From IMG/VR virus record IMGVR_UViG_3300011126_000071, positions 1 to 54,549 of that record: a DNA stretch of 54,549 nt. One strand, 5' to 3'. Shown piece after piece: positions 7,512 to 16,112 of the stretch. The notes under the pieces are model-generated. The model searched no databases. It was not told the DNA's origin and was given only the letters and a program-made list of their open reading frames with translations. Each line of letters begins with the position of its first letter. Positions within the stretch are counted from its first letter, which is position 1. This DNA is from a virus. Position numbers and translations under genes: made by a program.

Positions 7512-9563
7512 ATGGCTAAGAAGAAACTTACAGTCTTTCAGAGAATGAATAAAATGTTTGGACCAGATGGTGTTAATGTACCAAAAGACCAAACAAATAG
7601 ATATTCAATAGGGCGTGGAGAATTATTGAAAACAGATAATAAAGCAGACTATGAAGCGGCTAAACTACAGGCACAACAAGCTAAGTATCTTGGTGGTCAA
7701 TGGAAAAAGGTTGATAATGAATTATTTCAAAAGTCAATTCATTATGAAACAACTCGTATTGGTTCTTATTCTGATTTTGAGAATATGGAGTTCTACCCAG
7801 AAATCGCAGCTGCTTTGGATATAATGATGGAAGAGGCTACAACCGTTAATGATAAGGGTGAGGTTATAAACATTTATTCAGATTCAAAAAGGGTTAAAAA
7901 AATACTTAAAGATTTATTTCATAACAGATTAGATATTCATACATCATTACCAATGTGGACAAGAAACACTTGTAAATATGGTGATGATTTTGTATTTTTA
8001 AATATTGATGATAAGGTTGGTGTTGTTGGGGCTAGACAAATGCCTAACTTCGAAATGGAAAGAAGAGAAGGTAGTGTCTATGATGCTATTTCTAGACAAC
8101 ACGCAGTTGGTGAAGAAGATGCTGACGGTAAGGTTAAGTTTTATTGGAAAGGTAGAGATATTGAATTTTCATCTTGGCAAATTGCTCACTTCCGTTTATT
8201 GGGTGATGATAGAAGATTACCTTACGGTACATCTGTATTAGAGAAGGCTAGGAGAATTTGGAAACAATTATTATTATCTGAGGATGCAATGCTTATCTAC
8301 AGGGTGACAAGAGCACCAGAGAGAAGAGTCTATAAAATATATGTTGGTAATATTGATGATGAAGATGTTCCAGCATACGTAGATGAAATTGCTAATAGAT
8401 TTAAACGTTCACCAGTTATTGACCCACAGACAGGTCAAATTGATTTGAAGTATAATCAAATGGCAAATGACCAAGATTTCTTTATTCCAGTTAGAAGTGA
8501 GGATGCTCCTAACCCAATTGATACATTGGCTGGGGCGGCTAACCTTGACCAAATTGCGGATATTGAATATCTTCAAAAGAAATTATTTACAGCACTTAGA
8601 GTTCCTAAGTCTTTCTTAGGGTTTGAAGATGCTGTTGGTGAGGGTAAAAACCTTGCATTACAAGATATTAGATTTTCTAGAACTGTAAATAGAATTCAAC
8701 AAGCCATGCTTATGGAGTTGAATAAGATTGCTATCATTCATTTATACATCTTAGGATTCGAAGAAGAATTAGATAACTTCACACTGTCACTTAATAACCC
8801 ATCAGTACAAGCGGAAATGCTTAAGGTTGAACACTTACAGGCTAAGATGACACTTTACAAGGATTCTGTTAATGATGCTGGTAATGGATTTGGTGCTATG
8901 AGTATGACTAAGGCTAAGAGAGAAATTCTTGGTTGGTCTGATGATGAAATCAAACAAGACCTTCTTGAACAAAGAATGGAGAAAGCAGCAGCAGCTGAAC
9001 TTGAGAATACTGCTAACGTTATTAAGAACACTGGTATGTTTGATAAGGTTGATAGAATCTATGGTGACATTGAGATTGCTAAACAAGGTGGTGCTGCCGA
9101 AGGTGAAGGTGAAGATGCCGAAGGTGGTGGTCCATCTGGAGGTGGAGGCGGTGGCTTCGGAGGTGGTGGCTTCGGAGAAGAAGACTTAGACTTTGGTGAA
9201 GAAGGTGGTGCAGAAGATATTGAAGGTGCACCAGAAGGTGATGAGACTGTTGATGTTGGTGGTGAAGAAATTAGTGCTGATGATTTAGGTGGTGGGGAAC
9301 CTACTGAGGAATCACTTAAAAGAGTTGATAAACTTTTAACCGAACAAAAAGCATTACTTAAGGGTAAGCAAGAGGCTAGGGTTATTAAGAATCAAAAGAC
9401 TTATTTCGATAGACTTTCTGAATCAATAAAAAGTGATAAAAAGCCTAATGTTATCAGAGAAAAGATATACGATAAGAACCTAAAGATTAATGAAGATGTT
9501 AACAATATGATTGGTGATATTGATACTATGATTGATGGCTTAGAAAAGGATATTGACCAATAA
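7512..9563 (+). CDS. Portal vertex protein (T4 gp20-like)
   Basis: The portal is the dodecameric ring at one capsid vertex through which DNA is packaged and the tail attaches. It also nucleates prohead assembly in T4. The body (about residues 50-520) shows features typical of T4-type portals: ENMEFYPEIAAALDIMMEEAT, the segment MWTRNTCKYGDDFVFLNI, RLPYGTSVLEKARRIW, YRVTRAPERRVYKIYVGN and LRVPKSFLGFEDAVGEGKNL. Residues 530-600 form an unusual Gly/Glu-rich low-complexity linker (GGGGGGFGGGGFGEEDLDFG), followed by a charged coiled-coil tail. At 683 residues it is longer than T4 gp20 (524) mainly because of this tail. The gene order terminase-portal-protease-scaffold-capsid supports the call. Confidence 0.95.
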   Translation: MAKKKLTVFQRMNKMFGPDGVNVPKDQTNRYSIGRGELLKTDNKADYEAAKLQAQQAKYLGGQWKKVDNELFQKSIHYETTRIGSYSDFENMEFYPEIAAALDIMMEEATTVNDKGEVINIYSDSKRVKKILKDLFHNRLDIHTSLPMWTRNTCKYGDDFVFLNIDDKVGVVGARQMPNFEMERREGSVYDAISRQHAVGEEDADGKVKFYWKGRDIEFSSWQIAHFRLLGDDRRLPYGTSVLEKARRIWKQLLLSEDAMLIYRVTRAPERRVYKIYVGNIDDEDVPAYVDEIANRFKRSPVIDPQTGQIDLKYNQMANDQDFFIPVRSEDAPNPIDTLAGAANLDQIADIEYLQKKLFTALRVPKSFLGFEDAVGEGKNLALQDIRFSRTVNRIQQAMLMELNKIAIIHLYILGFEEELDNFTLSLNNPSVQAEMLKVEHLQAKMTLYKDSVNDAGNGFGAMSMTKAKREILGWSDDEIKQDLLEQRMEKAAAAELENTANVIKNTGMFDKVDRIYGDIEIAKQGGAAEGEGEDAEGGGPSGGGGGGFGGGGFGEEDLDFGEEGGAEDIEGAPEGDETVDVGGEEISADDLGGGEPTEESLKRVDKLLTEQKALLKGKQEARVIKNQKTYFDRLSESIKSDKKPNVIREKIYDKNLKINEDVNNMIGDIDTMIDGLEKDIDQ

Positions 9564-9587
9564 GTGTTTTTTTAAACCCTATAAACA

Positions 9588-9595
9588 TATTTATA
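9588..9595 (+). promoter_or_regulatory. Predicted phage late promoter (TATTTATA)
   Basis: Exact TATTTATA followed by TAAAAATAG, 15 nt before the ATG at 9611. Confidence 0.72.
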
Positions 9596-9610
9596 TAAAA
9601 ATAGTATACA

Positions 9611-10384
9611 ATGCAAAACTTCGGTAAAATAAAAAATGCGTTCAATGATATCCTTGCTGAATCAATTGTTGATAAGAGCGTGGAGAAAAGAAAGATTGTT
9701 AAAAGATTTATTAGAGCAATTAGTGAAAGTAAAATTCTTAAAGCACAATTCTTGATTTATAATAATATTGAGACTAGGGTTGATGAGAATCAATTCTCTG
9801 CCAATCTATTCATAACTGAGAATATTAACTTGTTAAACAAATTCAAGAAAGAAGAAATTGTATCTGAAAACAACAAGTTAATTAACATGTCTCAAATGGT
9901 TAAACGTAGATTAGAATTAGATTATGATAAGAAAGAATTACACGAATCAATATCATCTTTAATCTTTAATAAGAAAACAGCATCTACTGTTCAAGAGGCA
10001 ACTGATTCTCGTATGAATGTAATTAAGTACATTAATGAGAATAAGGCTAAGGTGATTTTAGAAGCACCAGAAGTGCCAACTAGTATGTTGGCTAATTTAG
10101 CGGTTGATAAGTTCAATGAGAAGTATGCTAATTTAACAGAAGATGAACACAAGGTTCTAAATGTTATTTTAGAATCAGACAACAACGAAAGTAGAGAGAT
10201 TGTATTTAACGAAACAATTAAGAGTTGTATTGACTCCGTTAATAGTAGATTAAAAGAATCTACAAATAAAGAAAAATTACTTAATGTAAAAGAAAGATTA
10301 CTTAGTACAAGTTTTATGAGTGAAACATTCTCAGAAGATATTGTCAAGTTATTAGACTTGAAAAGAACCCTAACAATAGAATAA
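9611..10384 (+). CDS. Probable prohead core or internal head protein, 257 aa
   Basis: An almost entirely helical, highly charged protein (KRKIVKRFIRAISESKILKAQ, NKFKKEEIVSENNKLINM) with no cysteine and no membrane segment. It lies between portal and prohead protease, where T4 encodes the core proteins gp67 and gp68. Near its N-terminus, DILAESIVDK contains an L-A-E triplet that fits the (L/I)-x-E cleavage rule of the T4 prohead protease. A core-protein role is inferred from position and composition; I see no sequence match that proves it. It has its own exact late box. Confidence 0.7.
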   Translation: MQNFGKIKNAFNDILAESIVDKSVEKRKIVKRFIRAISESKILKAQFLIYNNIETRVDENQFSANLFITENINLLNKFKKEEIVSENNKLINMSQMVKRRLELDYDKKELHESISSLIFNKKTASTVQEATDSRMNVIKYINENKAKVILEAPEVPTSMLANLAVDKFNEKYANLTEDEHKVLNVILESDNNESREIVFNETIKSCIDSVNSRLKESTNKEKLLNVKERLLSTSFMSETFSEDIVKLLDLKRTLTIE

Positions 10385-10394
10385 CTTAAATATT

Positions 10395-10694
10395 ATGGAA
10401 TTAGAATCATTAGTACAAATATTTGGTGGTGCTGGTGCTACATTCTATGTTATGTGGTTATGGCTTAAAAGTGTTCAAACAGAAAAGAAAGATTTACAAG
10501 TTAAATTAGATAACGTAGAAGAGAAGAGGATTGTGGAGTTAAGAGAAATGTTACCATTATTAACAGATGCCTCTAAAGGACTTCAAGATGTGATTAAAGC
10601 CAATCTTGAAAGTAATACTGAGGTGGTTAAAGAAATAAAATCTCATATTGATGAGAAAGTTACCGAAATATCAGAAAAATGCAAAAAGAAATGA
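10395..10694 (+). CDS. Membrane-anchored coiled-coil protein, 99 aa
   Basis: An N-terminal hydrophobic segment (about residues 5-25, VQIFGGAGATFYVMWLWLKS) looks like a single membrane span or uncleaved signal anchor. It is followed by a long charged coiled coil (VKLDNVEEKRIVELREML to the end). The gene overlaps the next gene, which encodes a PAS-domain protein, by 16 nt, so the two are probably produced together. Small proteins with one N-terminal span and a soluble helix can act as holins or spanin parts, but nothing here proves that. An alternative is a membrane tether for the PAS protein. No family is recognised. Confidence 0.68.
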   Translation: MELESLVQIFGGAGATFYVMWLWLKSVQTEKKDLQVKLDNVEEKRIVELREMLPLLTDASKGLQDVIKANLESNTEVVKEIKSHIDEKVTEISEKCKKK

Positions 10695-11083
10695 TGTCTA
10701 CCTTACAGTTCACAATAGCTAAATTAGAATTAAAACAATTAGAACTTATTGATAAATTATCAAAAAGAAATAAAGATGAATACATTATTCGTTGTATTAC
10801 TTGTCCAGAAACAAATGAGTTTATAACGGTTAATGGTGATTGGAATAAGGTTCTAGGGTTCAACGAAAAGGATTGTATTGGTAAATCGATATTTGATTTT
10901 ATGGCACCATATGAATTAGGTAGAGCTAAATTAGAAGCAATAAAAATGAAAGATAGTGAAGAATTTGATTCATTTGTTTGTGATATGGTAGATAAAAACG
11001 GTTTACCAGTTAGTGTTGATTGGAAGGCTAAATATTACCCAGACATCAATGCTACCGTATCAATAGGTAGAGTTAAGATATAG
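10679..11083 (+). CDS. PAS-domain protein, 134 aa
   Basis: The first 35 residues form a helix or coiled coil (QKEMMSTLQFTIAKLELKQ). Residues 38-134 then fit a PAS fold: a first strand in IIRCITCPETNEFITVN, the hallmark helix-loop in GDWNKVLGFNEKDCIGKSIF with DFMAPYEL, and the closing strands around NGLPVSVDWKAKYYPDINA. PAS domains bind small ligands or partner proteins and are normally sensory modules of host signalling proteins. There is no kinase, cyclase or DNA-binding output domain here. The gene overlaps a membrane-anchored coiled-coil gene and lies inside the head module, an unusual place for a PAS domain. What ligand, if any, it binds is unknown. Confidence 0.75.
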   Translation: MQKEMMSTLQFTIAKLELKQLELIDKLSKRNKDEYIIRCITCPETNEFITVNGDWNKVLGFNEKDCIGKSIFDFMAPYELGRAKLEAIKMKDSEEFDSFVCDMVDKNGLPVSVDWKAKYYPDINATVSIGRVKI

Positions 11084-11163
11084 GATTTGACTTATTGAGA
11101 TATTATCATTATACTTGTATAAAAATACCAGGTATTATGATTAAAAAAGGAAAAGAAATTAAA

Positions 11164-11586
11164 ATGGGAAAAACTTATAAAGATTATAAAGTTATTTCGG
11201 GAACAGTAGATTCCAAAAACCCAACAAGTGTTTACATAAACATATCAGCATGGGGAGAACCAACAGATGAGAACATAGAACAATATGTTAGTATCATTAG
11301 TTTACTAAAGAAACATGTTAAGAAACATATACATGATAATCTACCAATGACATTCAATAGAACTAGGACCATTGTAGATTTAGATATGAGAGAGTCTGGG
11401 ATATCATTTGGTAAGAGAAGTTTTATGAATTGTGAGATAACATTATATCAAAACCAACATAGTAGAAGTAATTCTATTCTTATGTCAACAGAACTAAAAA
11501 AGATTATGGGTAACATAACCGATAAATTAATTAAGGAAGTATTTGATGAATATCAACACTTTAAATTTCATAAAAATAAAAAATAA
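11164..11586 (+). CDS. Hypothetical protein, 140 aa
   Basis: This protein is not recognised. It is a basic alpha/beta protein containing KVISGTVDSKNPTSVYINIS, helices around VSIISLLKKHVKKHIHDNLP, and a strand region TRTIVDLDMRESGISFGKRS. Three in-frame starts are possible (TTG 11095, ATG 11137, ATG 11164). The last is chosen because it has the A-rich leader (ggaaaagaaattaaa) typical here and begins MGKTYKDYK just before the first strand. A strong terminator follows, so this is the last gene of the unit that starts near 9.6 kb. Confidence 0.68.
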   Translation: MGKTYKDYKVISGTVDSKNPTSVYINISAWGEPTDENIEQYVSIISLLKKHVKKHIHDNLPMTFNRTRTIVDLDMRESGISFGKRSFMNCEITLYQNQHSRSNSILMSTELKKIMGNITDKLIKEVFDEYQHFKFHKNKK

Positions 11587-11591
11587 ATTAA

Positions 11592-11621
11592 AAGCCGAAT
11601 CCTAACAGTTTCGGTTTTTTT
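11592..11621 (+). terminator. Intrinsic terminator before the prohead protease gene
   Basis: Stem AAGCCGAA/TTCGGTTT (8 bp with one G-T pair; 11592-11599 with 11610-11617) with a 10-nt loop and seven T residues, 5 nt after the preceding stop. Confidence 0.87.
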
Positions 11622-11634
11622 ATTTCATGATGTG

Positions 11635-11642
11635 TATTTATA
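11635..11642 (+). promoter_or_regulatory. Predicted phage late promoter (TATTTATA) for the protease gene
   Basis: Exact TATTTATA followed by ATTAAATT, 17 nt before the ATG at 11660 and just downstream of a terminator. Confidence 0.75.
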
Positions 11643-11659
11643 ATTAAATTCTATAGATT

Positions 11660-12373
11660 ATGTCAAGAAGATTAAACGAAGATATTAAATTACTTAAGGC
11701 TGGCCAAACTGGTTTCGGGGTCATGATTGAAAATGATGCGGGTTATATCGACCCAAATGATTCAAGGAACCAAGAGTTTGTAAATGAGGTTACTAAAATG
11801 GCCTCTGGTGGTATACCAATGGTTGAACCATTAGTAGTTACTGTAGTATTACAGAAGTGGGGAGTTAAAAATAGAAATGGTAGAGTATACCCAGAACGTA
11901 TTCTTAAGAATCAAGCTAAGGCTTACAACGAATTAATACAAAACAAATCAGCGTTAGGTGAATTAGACCACCCAGAGTCATCAATTATATCTGGTGATAG
12001 AGTATCACATAATATCACTAAAATATGGTGGGAAGGTAAAACACTTATGGGTGAGATGCAAATCAATACCACTTTAGGTTTTATTAATATGGGTATTTGT
12101 TCAACTAAAGGTGATGAGGTTGCTAACATGCTTAGACATGGTTGGAGAATTGGAGTATCATCTAGAGGTGTTGGTACATTAGAAGAGGATTATGAAGGTA
12201 ATGCAATTGTACAAGATGATTTTGAATTGATAGGGTGGGATGTTGTTACGGCACCATCGACACCAGGTTCTTGGATATTTGCAAATTCTAAAGATGCCCA
12301 ACCATTTACTGAATCAAGAATTATTGAAAACAAAGATTTAGATGAGGGGTTAGATAATTTCTTAATGGATTAA
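11660..12373 (+). CDS. Prohead core protease (T4 gp21-like, S77 family)
   Basis: This serine protease sits in the prohead core and cleaves scaffold, capsid and core proteins during head maturation. The 237-residue length is close to T4 gp21 (212). The family motifs are clear: NRNGRVYPERILKNQ, the histidine block SALGELDHPES (about residues 98-108), the probable nucleophile serine in GVSSRGVGTL (about 172-181), and DVVTAPSTPGSWIF near the C-terminus. The last 25 residues are acidic, as expected for a propeptide that is removed on activation. It is followed by scaffold and capsid genes in the T4 order. Confidence 0.95.
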   Translation: MSRRLNEDIKLLKAGQTGFGVMIENDAGYIDPNDSRNQEFVNEVTKMASGGIPMVEPLVVTVVLQKWGVKNRNGRVYPERILKNQAKAYNELIQNKSALGELDHPESSIISGDRVSHNITKIWWEGKTLMGEMQINTTLGFINMGICSTKGDEVANMLRHGWRIGVSSRGVGTLEEDYEGNAIVQDDFELIGWDVVTAPSTPGSWIFANSKDAQPFTESRIIENKDLDEGLDNFLMD

Positions 12374-12429
12374 AATAAAAAAAAATTAACTAAAATAATA
12401 AAAATATAGTTTTTTGTGAAAATAGATTA

Positions 12430-12437
12430 TATTTATT
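12430..12437 (+). promoter_or_regulatory. Late-promoter-like motif upstream of the scaffold gene (variant TATTTATT)
   Basis: The 137-nt gap before the scaffold gene is extremely A/T-rich and holds this one-base variant of the late box 73 nt upstream of the ATG. A TTTTTTG element lies 15-20 nt further upstream. Scaffold and capsid probably share a promoter here, because no late box precedes the capsid gene. Confidence 0.4.
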
Positions 12438-12510
12438 GTTAAATGGCATTATATTTTATTGCCGACCTAAAAAAGAAAGATAAAACTTTTAAAAAATAAA
12501 CAAAACTAAA

Positions 12511-13974
12511 ATGGCTGAAAAAAAGAAATCAATTATTGATGAAGCGGTATTGGATGCGAAAAGAATCCAAGAAGCTTTAAACGCCAACACGAAAGAAATA
12601 CTTCGTTCGATAGCGAAAGAAGAAATTGATGACCTAGTGAAAGAATCTCTTAATGAGTTTGAAGAAGAAGATGTTGACGATGAAGAAGAAGTTGAAATGG
12701 ATGTAGATATGGATGCGGAAGCACCTGTTGATGCAGAAGTTGAAGCAGATGACGAATTCGCTGGCATTGACGATGTAGGTGGTGAAGAAATGGGTGACTC
12801 CGAAGAAGGTGACTTAGAAATGAGTGACGAAATGGGTATGGATGCAGAAGCATCGTACGGAGACGAAATGGATATGACAACTGCATCAGATGATGAAGTT
12901 ATCGCTGTATATAAGAAATTAACAGGTGATGACGAGATTCAAATTGTAAGTAACGAAAATGGTGACATTGAATTAACGGTAAACGAACCAGGTGAATTTG
13001 TGATTAAAGCAAATGATGGTGGTATGGATGCTGAACCAGAAATGGGAATGGAACCAGAAATGGATGCTGAAATTGGAATGGATGATGAAATGGGTATGGA
13101 TGCTGAACCAGAAATGGGAATGGAACCAGAAATGGATTCTGAAATGGGAATGGATGCTGAACTTCCGATGTCTGACCTTGAAGGTGAGGAAGAAGAAGAA
13201 GAAGAAACTTACGATGAGAATGTAAACGAGGTTGTATATGAAATTGCAATAGCGGAAATGGAAGACATTGAAAGTGTTAAAGCTCCTGTAGGAAATGAAA
13301 ATGACGACAACTGGGCTGGTGATAATCTTGAAGGTGGGTTTGATGATGAAGGTCAGAACGGAACTGGAGATTCTCATGGAGAACACATAATGGAAGAAGA
13401 AGTAAACGAAGAAGACGTTAACGAAGAGGCAATCGAAGAAAAGATTCAAGTAGGTAAAGGCAGAAATGTTACTACTAAGAAGACTGAAATCGAAGGTGCT
13501 GGTGCGAAAGCAAACAAAGTTAAGGCTCCTAATGTTACTACTGAATACGTATCTAAAGCAGACTACGATAAATTACTTAGAGAAGCGAAATCTCTTAAAG
13601 CGAAAACAGTTGAAATGACTGCTACACTTAAAGAGCAAAGAACAATGTTAGGTAAAGTGGTTGTATTTAATACTAATCTTACAAATGTAACTAGATTATT
13701 CACTGAGCATTCAACAACTAAAGATGAAAAGAGACAAATCATTGAAAGATTTGATGAGGAAGTTTCTAACATTCAAGAATCTAAAAAACTATTCAAATCT
13801 ATTGAAAAAGAATTAGCAAATAAAAAGCCAATTTCTGAATCAGTAGAAGGGAAATTTTCCAAGGAAAAATCAAGCAGTACTTCAAAATTAAACGAAAGCA
13901 CCGCATATGTAGACCAAGGAACTAAAAGAATTATGGATTTAATCTCAAGAGTTGAGAATAAAGATAAATTCTAA
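12511..13974 (+). CDS. Prohead scaffold protein (T4 gp22-like)
   Basis: This is the internal scaffold of the prohead, which guides capsid assembly and is then degraded by the gp21-type protease. The 487-residue protein has a helical N-terminus (SIIDEAVLDAKRIQEALNA), a very acidic Met/Glu/Asp-rich middle (residues 50-235), and a C-terminal coiled-coil region (about 350-487) with SKADYDKLLREAKSLKAK. T4 gp22 is shorter (269), and the difference is mainly the acidic middle. The middle contains a 24-residue direct repeat built on MDAEPEMGMEPEMD. Position between protease and capsid genes and the composition support the assignment more than residue identity does. Confidence 0.88.
   Translation: MAEKKKSIIDEAVLDAKRIQEALNANTKEILRSIAKEEIDDLVKESLNEFEEEDVDDEEEVEMDVDMDAEAPVDAEVEADDEFAGIDDVGGEEMGDSEEGDLEMSDEMGMDAEASYGDEMDMTTASDDEVIAVYKKLTGDDEIQIVSNENGDIELTVNEPGEFVIKANDGGMDAEPEMGMEPEMDAEIGMDDEMGMDAEPEMGMEPEMDSEMGMDAELPMSDLEGEEEEEEETYDENVNEVVYEIAIAEMEDIESVKAPVGNENDDNWAGDNLEGGFDDEGQNGTGDSHGEHIMEEEVNEEDVNEEAIEEKIQVGKGRNVTTKKTEIEGAGAKANKVKAPNVTTEYVSKADYDKLLREAKSLKAKTVEMTATLKEQRTMLGKVVVFNTNLTNVTRLFTEHSTTKDEKRQIIERFDEEVSNIQESKKLFKSIEKELANKKPISESVEGKFSKEKSSSTSKLNESTAYVDQGTKRIMDLISRVENKDKF
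13021..13164 (+). repeat. Two-copy 72-nt tandem repeat inside the scaffold gene
   Basis: Copies at 13021-13092 and 13093-13164 both begin ggtatggatgctgaacca and are nearly identical, encoding a 24-residue acidic Met/Glu/Pro unit. The repeat keeps the reading frame, so copy number could change without breaking the gene. Confidence 0.85.
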
Positions 13975-14010
13975 AAAAATAACAATAAAACAAAAACAAA
14001 AATTATAATT

Positions 14011-15786
14011 ATGTCACAATCACAATTATTAAATTCTGGACAAGTTGGGAACATTGGTTTAAACCACATGAAAGCGGTTAGACAACAAACTCAACAAAAA
14101 TGGAACTCTTTAGGATTCTTAGAAGGTCTTAAAGGTCATGTTAAGGAGAACATCGCTCAATTATATGAGAACGAAGCATCTTACTTATTAAACGAAGCTA
14201 CTTCTGCGGCTGATTCATCTGGTTCTTTCGAGACAGTTGTATTCCCAATCGTAAGAAGAGTATTCTCTAAATTATTAGCTAACGATATCGTTTCTGTACA
14301 AGCTATGAATATGCCAATTGGTAAATTATTCTTCTTCGTACCTCAAACTTCATCTAGAGTTAATGCTGCTGGTGAGGCTGGTAACGTTCACGTTGACCCT
14401 CAATACTCTGCTCACACATCTATGTCTGACCAATTACCAGACTGTGTTGTAGGTGCTGGTTGTAACCCAACAGTATTCGAAGCTAAAAACTTATACGATA
14501 TCTATTACAATGATGGATTATTCGATAACTCTAAAGGTACTGCTACAATCACTATGATGAACGCTGTTCCTGTTGCTATGGATTCTAACGGAAACTTTTC
14601 TGAAACGACTTCTTATGCTACAGCAACTGACGGTACTGTTAGAAATGGTATGTTAAGAGTATCTGGATTCTCTTCTACAAACAAAGGTAGATTAACAGGA
14701 CCAGATGGTAATGAAATGGATACTGAGTCTTTCTTAGCTTCATTAAAAGTTACTTCTGCTAATGCTGTTATTGACCCAGATGGTAATACAATTATCGCTG
14801 CTGGTGCTGAGGTACCATTCAGATTAGTTACTCAAAAGTATGGTAAAGGAATCGTTGCTTATGACGATATCTGTGATGCTGCTGGTGAGTTATACATTGA
14901 CTTAGACTTAAGCCACCCAGTTGATTCTAACGGTACATCTACATTTGATGGTTACGTTGGTGCTGGAACAGGTTTAACTGTTGATACAACAGCGTTTGAT
15001 GCTTCTTGGGCAACTTATGCTAGTCTTGAATTAGAAACTGAAATGGGAGAAGTATCTTTCAAACTTGATGAAGTTGTTGTTTCTGTTGAAGAAAGAAAAT
15101 TAAGAGCTACATGGTCTCCAGAATTAGCACAAGATGTTAGTGCATTCCACAACATTGATGCTGAGGCTGAATTAACAGCTATGTTATCTGAACAAGTTGC
15201 TGCTGAAATCGATAGAGAAATCTTAAGAGATTTAAGAAAAGCTGCTGCATGGACTCTTAGATGGGATTACAACGGTTGGAGAAAAGCTTCTACTGCTGCA
15301 AGTCCATATACACAAAAGGATTGGAACCAAACTTTAATTACTAAAGTTAACCAAATCTCTGCTCAAATTCACAAGGCAACACTTAGAGGTGGAGCTAACT
15401 ACATCGTAGTTTCTTCTGAAATCTCTGCTGTGTTCAATGACCTTGAGTACTTCCACGTAAGTGATGCAAGTCCAGAGCAAGACCAATATAACATGGGTAT
15501 TGAAAGAATCGGTTCACTAGGTGGAAGATTCCAAGTATACGCTGACCCTTATTCTCCATGGTACTCTATGATTATCGGACACAAAGGGAAGTCGCTTCTT
15601 GACACAGGATATATCTACGCACCGTACGTACCGTTACAACTTACGCCTACAATGTACAATCCATTTAACTTCGCACCAGTGAAGGGGATTATGACAAGAT
15701 ACGCTAAGAAAGTTGTTAACAACAGATTCTACGGTCATGTTAGATGTGATGGTGTTCCTCACTTCAACCTTAATGAATTAAGATAG
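14011..15786 (+). CDS. Major capsid protein (T4 gp23-like)
   Basis: The HK97-fold protein forms the hexamers of the head shell. At 591 residues it is somewhat longer than T4 gp23 (521). Family features include the N-terminal delta region, VVFPIVRRVFSKLLANDIVSVQ, MPIGKLFFFVPQTSS, the E-loop/P-domain region, and C-terminal blocks ANYIVVSSEISAVFNDLEYF, PYSPWYSMIIGHKGKSLLD and YAPYVPLQLTP. The prohead protease probably cuts after Glu62 in LLNEATSAAD, which fits the (L/I)-x-E rule. The codons are strongly biased toward a few A/T-ending triplets, as expected for the most abundant protein. It is the last plus-strand gene before a strong terminator. Confidence 0.96.
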   Translation: MSQSQLLNSGQVGNIGLNHMKAVRQQTQQKWNSLGFLEGLKGHVKENIAQLYENEASYLLNEATSAADSSGSFETVVFPIVRRVFSKLLANDIVSVQAMNMPIGKLFFFVPQTSSRVNAAGEAGNVHVDPQYSAHTSMSDQLPDCVVGAGCNPTVFEAKNLYDIYYNDGLFDNSKGTATITMMNAVPVAMDSNGNFSETTSYATATDGTVRNGMLRVSGFSSTNKGRLTGPDGNEMDTESFLASLKVTSANAVIDPDGNTIIAAGAEVPFRLVTQKYGKGIVAYDDICDAAGELYIDLDLSHPVDSNGTSTFDGYVGAGTGLTVDTTAFDASWATYASLELETEMGEVSFKLDEVVVSVEERKLRATWSPELAQDVSAFHNIDAEAELTAMLSEQVAAEIDREILRDLRKAAAWTLRWDYNGWRKASTAASPYTQKDWNQTLITKVNQISAQIHKATLRGGANYIVVSSEISAVFNDLEYFHVSDASPEQDQYNMGIERIGSLGGRFQVYADPYSPWYSMIIGHKGKSLLDTGYIYAPYVPLQLTPTMYNPFNFAPVKGIMTRYAKKVVNNRFYGHVRCDGVPHFNLNELR

Positions 15787-15806
15787 TCTTAACATTATAT
15801 AAACTT

Positions 15807-15836
15807 AAAAGCCTTCACAATAGTGAGGGCTTTTTT
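15807..15836 (+). terminator. Strong terminator at the convergence of head genes and minus-strand genes
   Basis: A 12-bp stem AAAAGCCTTCAC/GTGAGGGCTTTT (one G-T pair) with an AATA loop and a T6 tail on the plus strand. A shorter T4 tail on the minus strand, just beyond the stop of the opposing gene, suggests it also works in reverse. Confidence 0.92.
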
Positions 15837-15839
15837 GTT

Positions 15840-16112
15840 TTATATAGTTTCGTTTTCAGTGTACCACATTTTATCTTTAGAACGGTCATAGTCCATCTGG
15901 TCTTTAACAAATTCAATAAAGTCATCAGAAGGAATTGGGCAATCAACTTCTTTAACATAAACTTCCCATAACTCATCTTCTGTTTCAAATTCTTCATCAG
16001 TTAGTTTATAGGTATTTAAATCATTGATTATGTCAATGACTTTAGTTCCTTTATACTTGTTCTCAAAGTTTATAACTGCGTAGTCATAACCATCTATAAT
16101 TAATAATTTCAT
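15840..16112 (-). CDS. Small acidic hypothetical protein, 90 aa
   Basis: An acidic protein beginning with a hydrophobic strand (KLLIIDGYDYAVINFENKY), followed by helices around VIDIINDLNTYKLTDEEF and a charged C-terminal half. No family is recognised. Its start overlaps the stop of the upstream wing-helix gene by one base (TAATG). The two are therefore coupled and share the host-type promoter at 16.37-16.40 kb, which suggests early expression. Confidence 0.72.
   Translation of the reverse strand: MKLLIIDGYDYAVINFENKYKGTKVIDIINDLNTYKLTDEEFETEDELWEVYVKEVDCPIPSDDFIEFVKDQMDYDRSKDKMWYTENETI

Noticed and set aside
13004-13449. Long open frames on the minus strand opposite the scaffold gene
   Set aside because: They are shadows of the acidic repeat codons (GAA/GAT read in reverse) with no plausible composition or start context.
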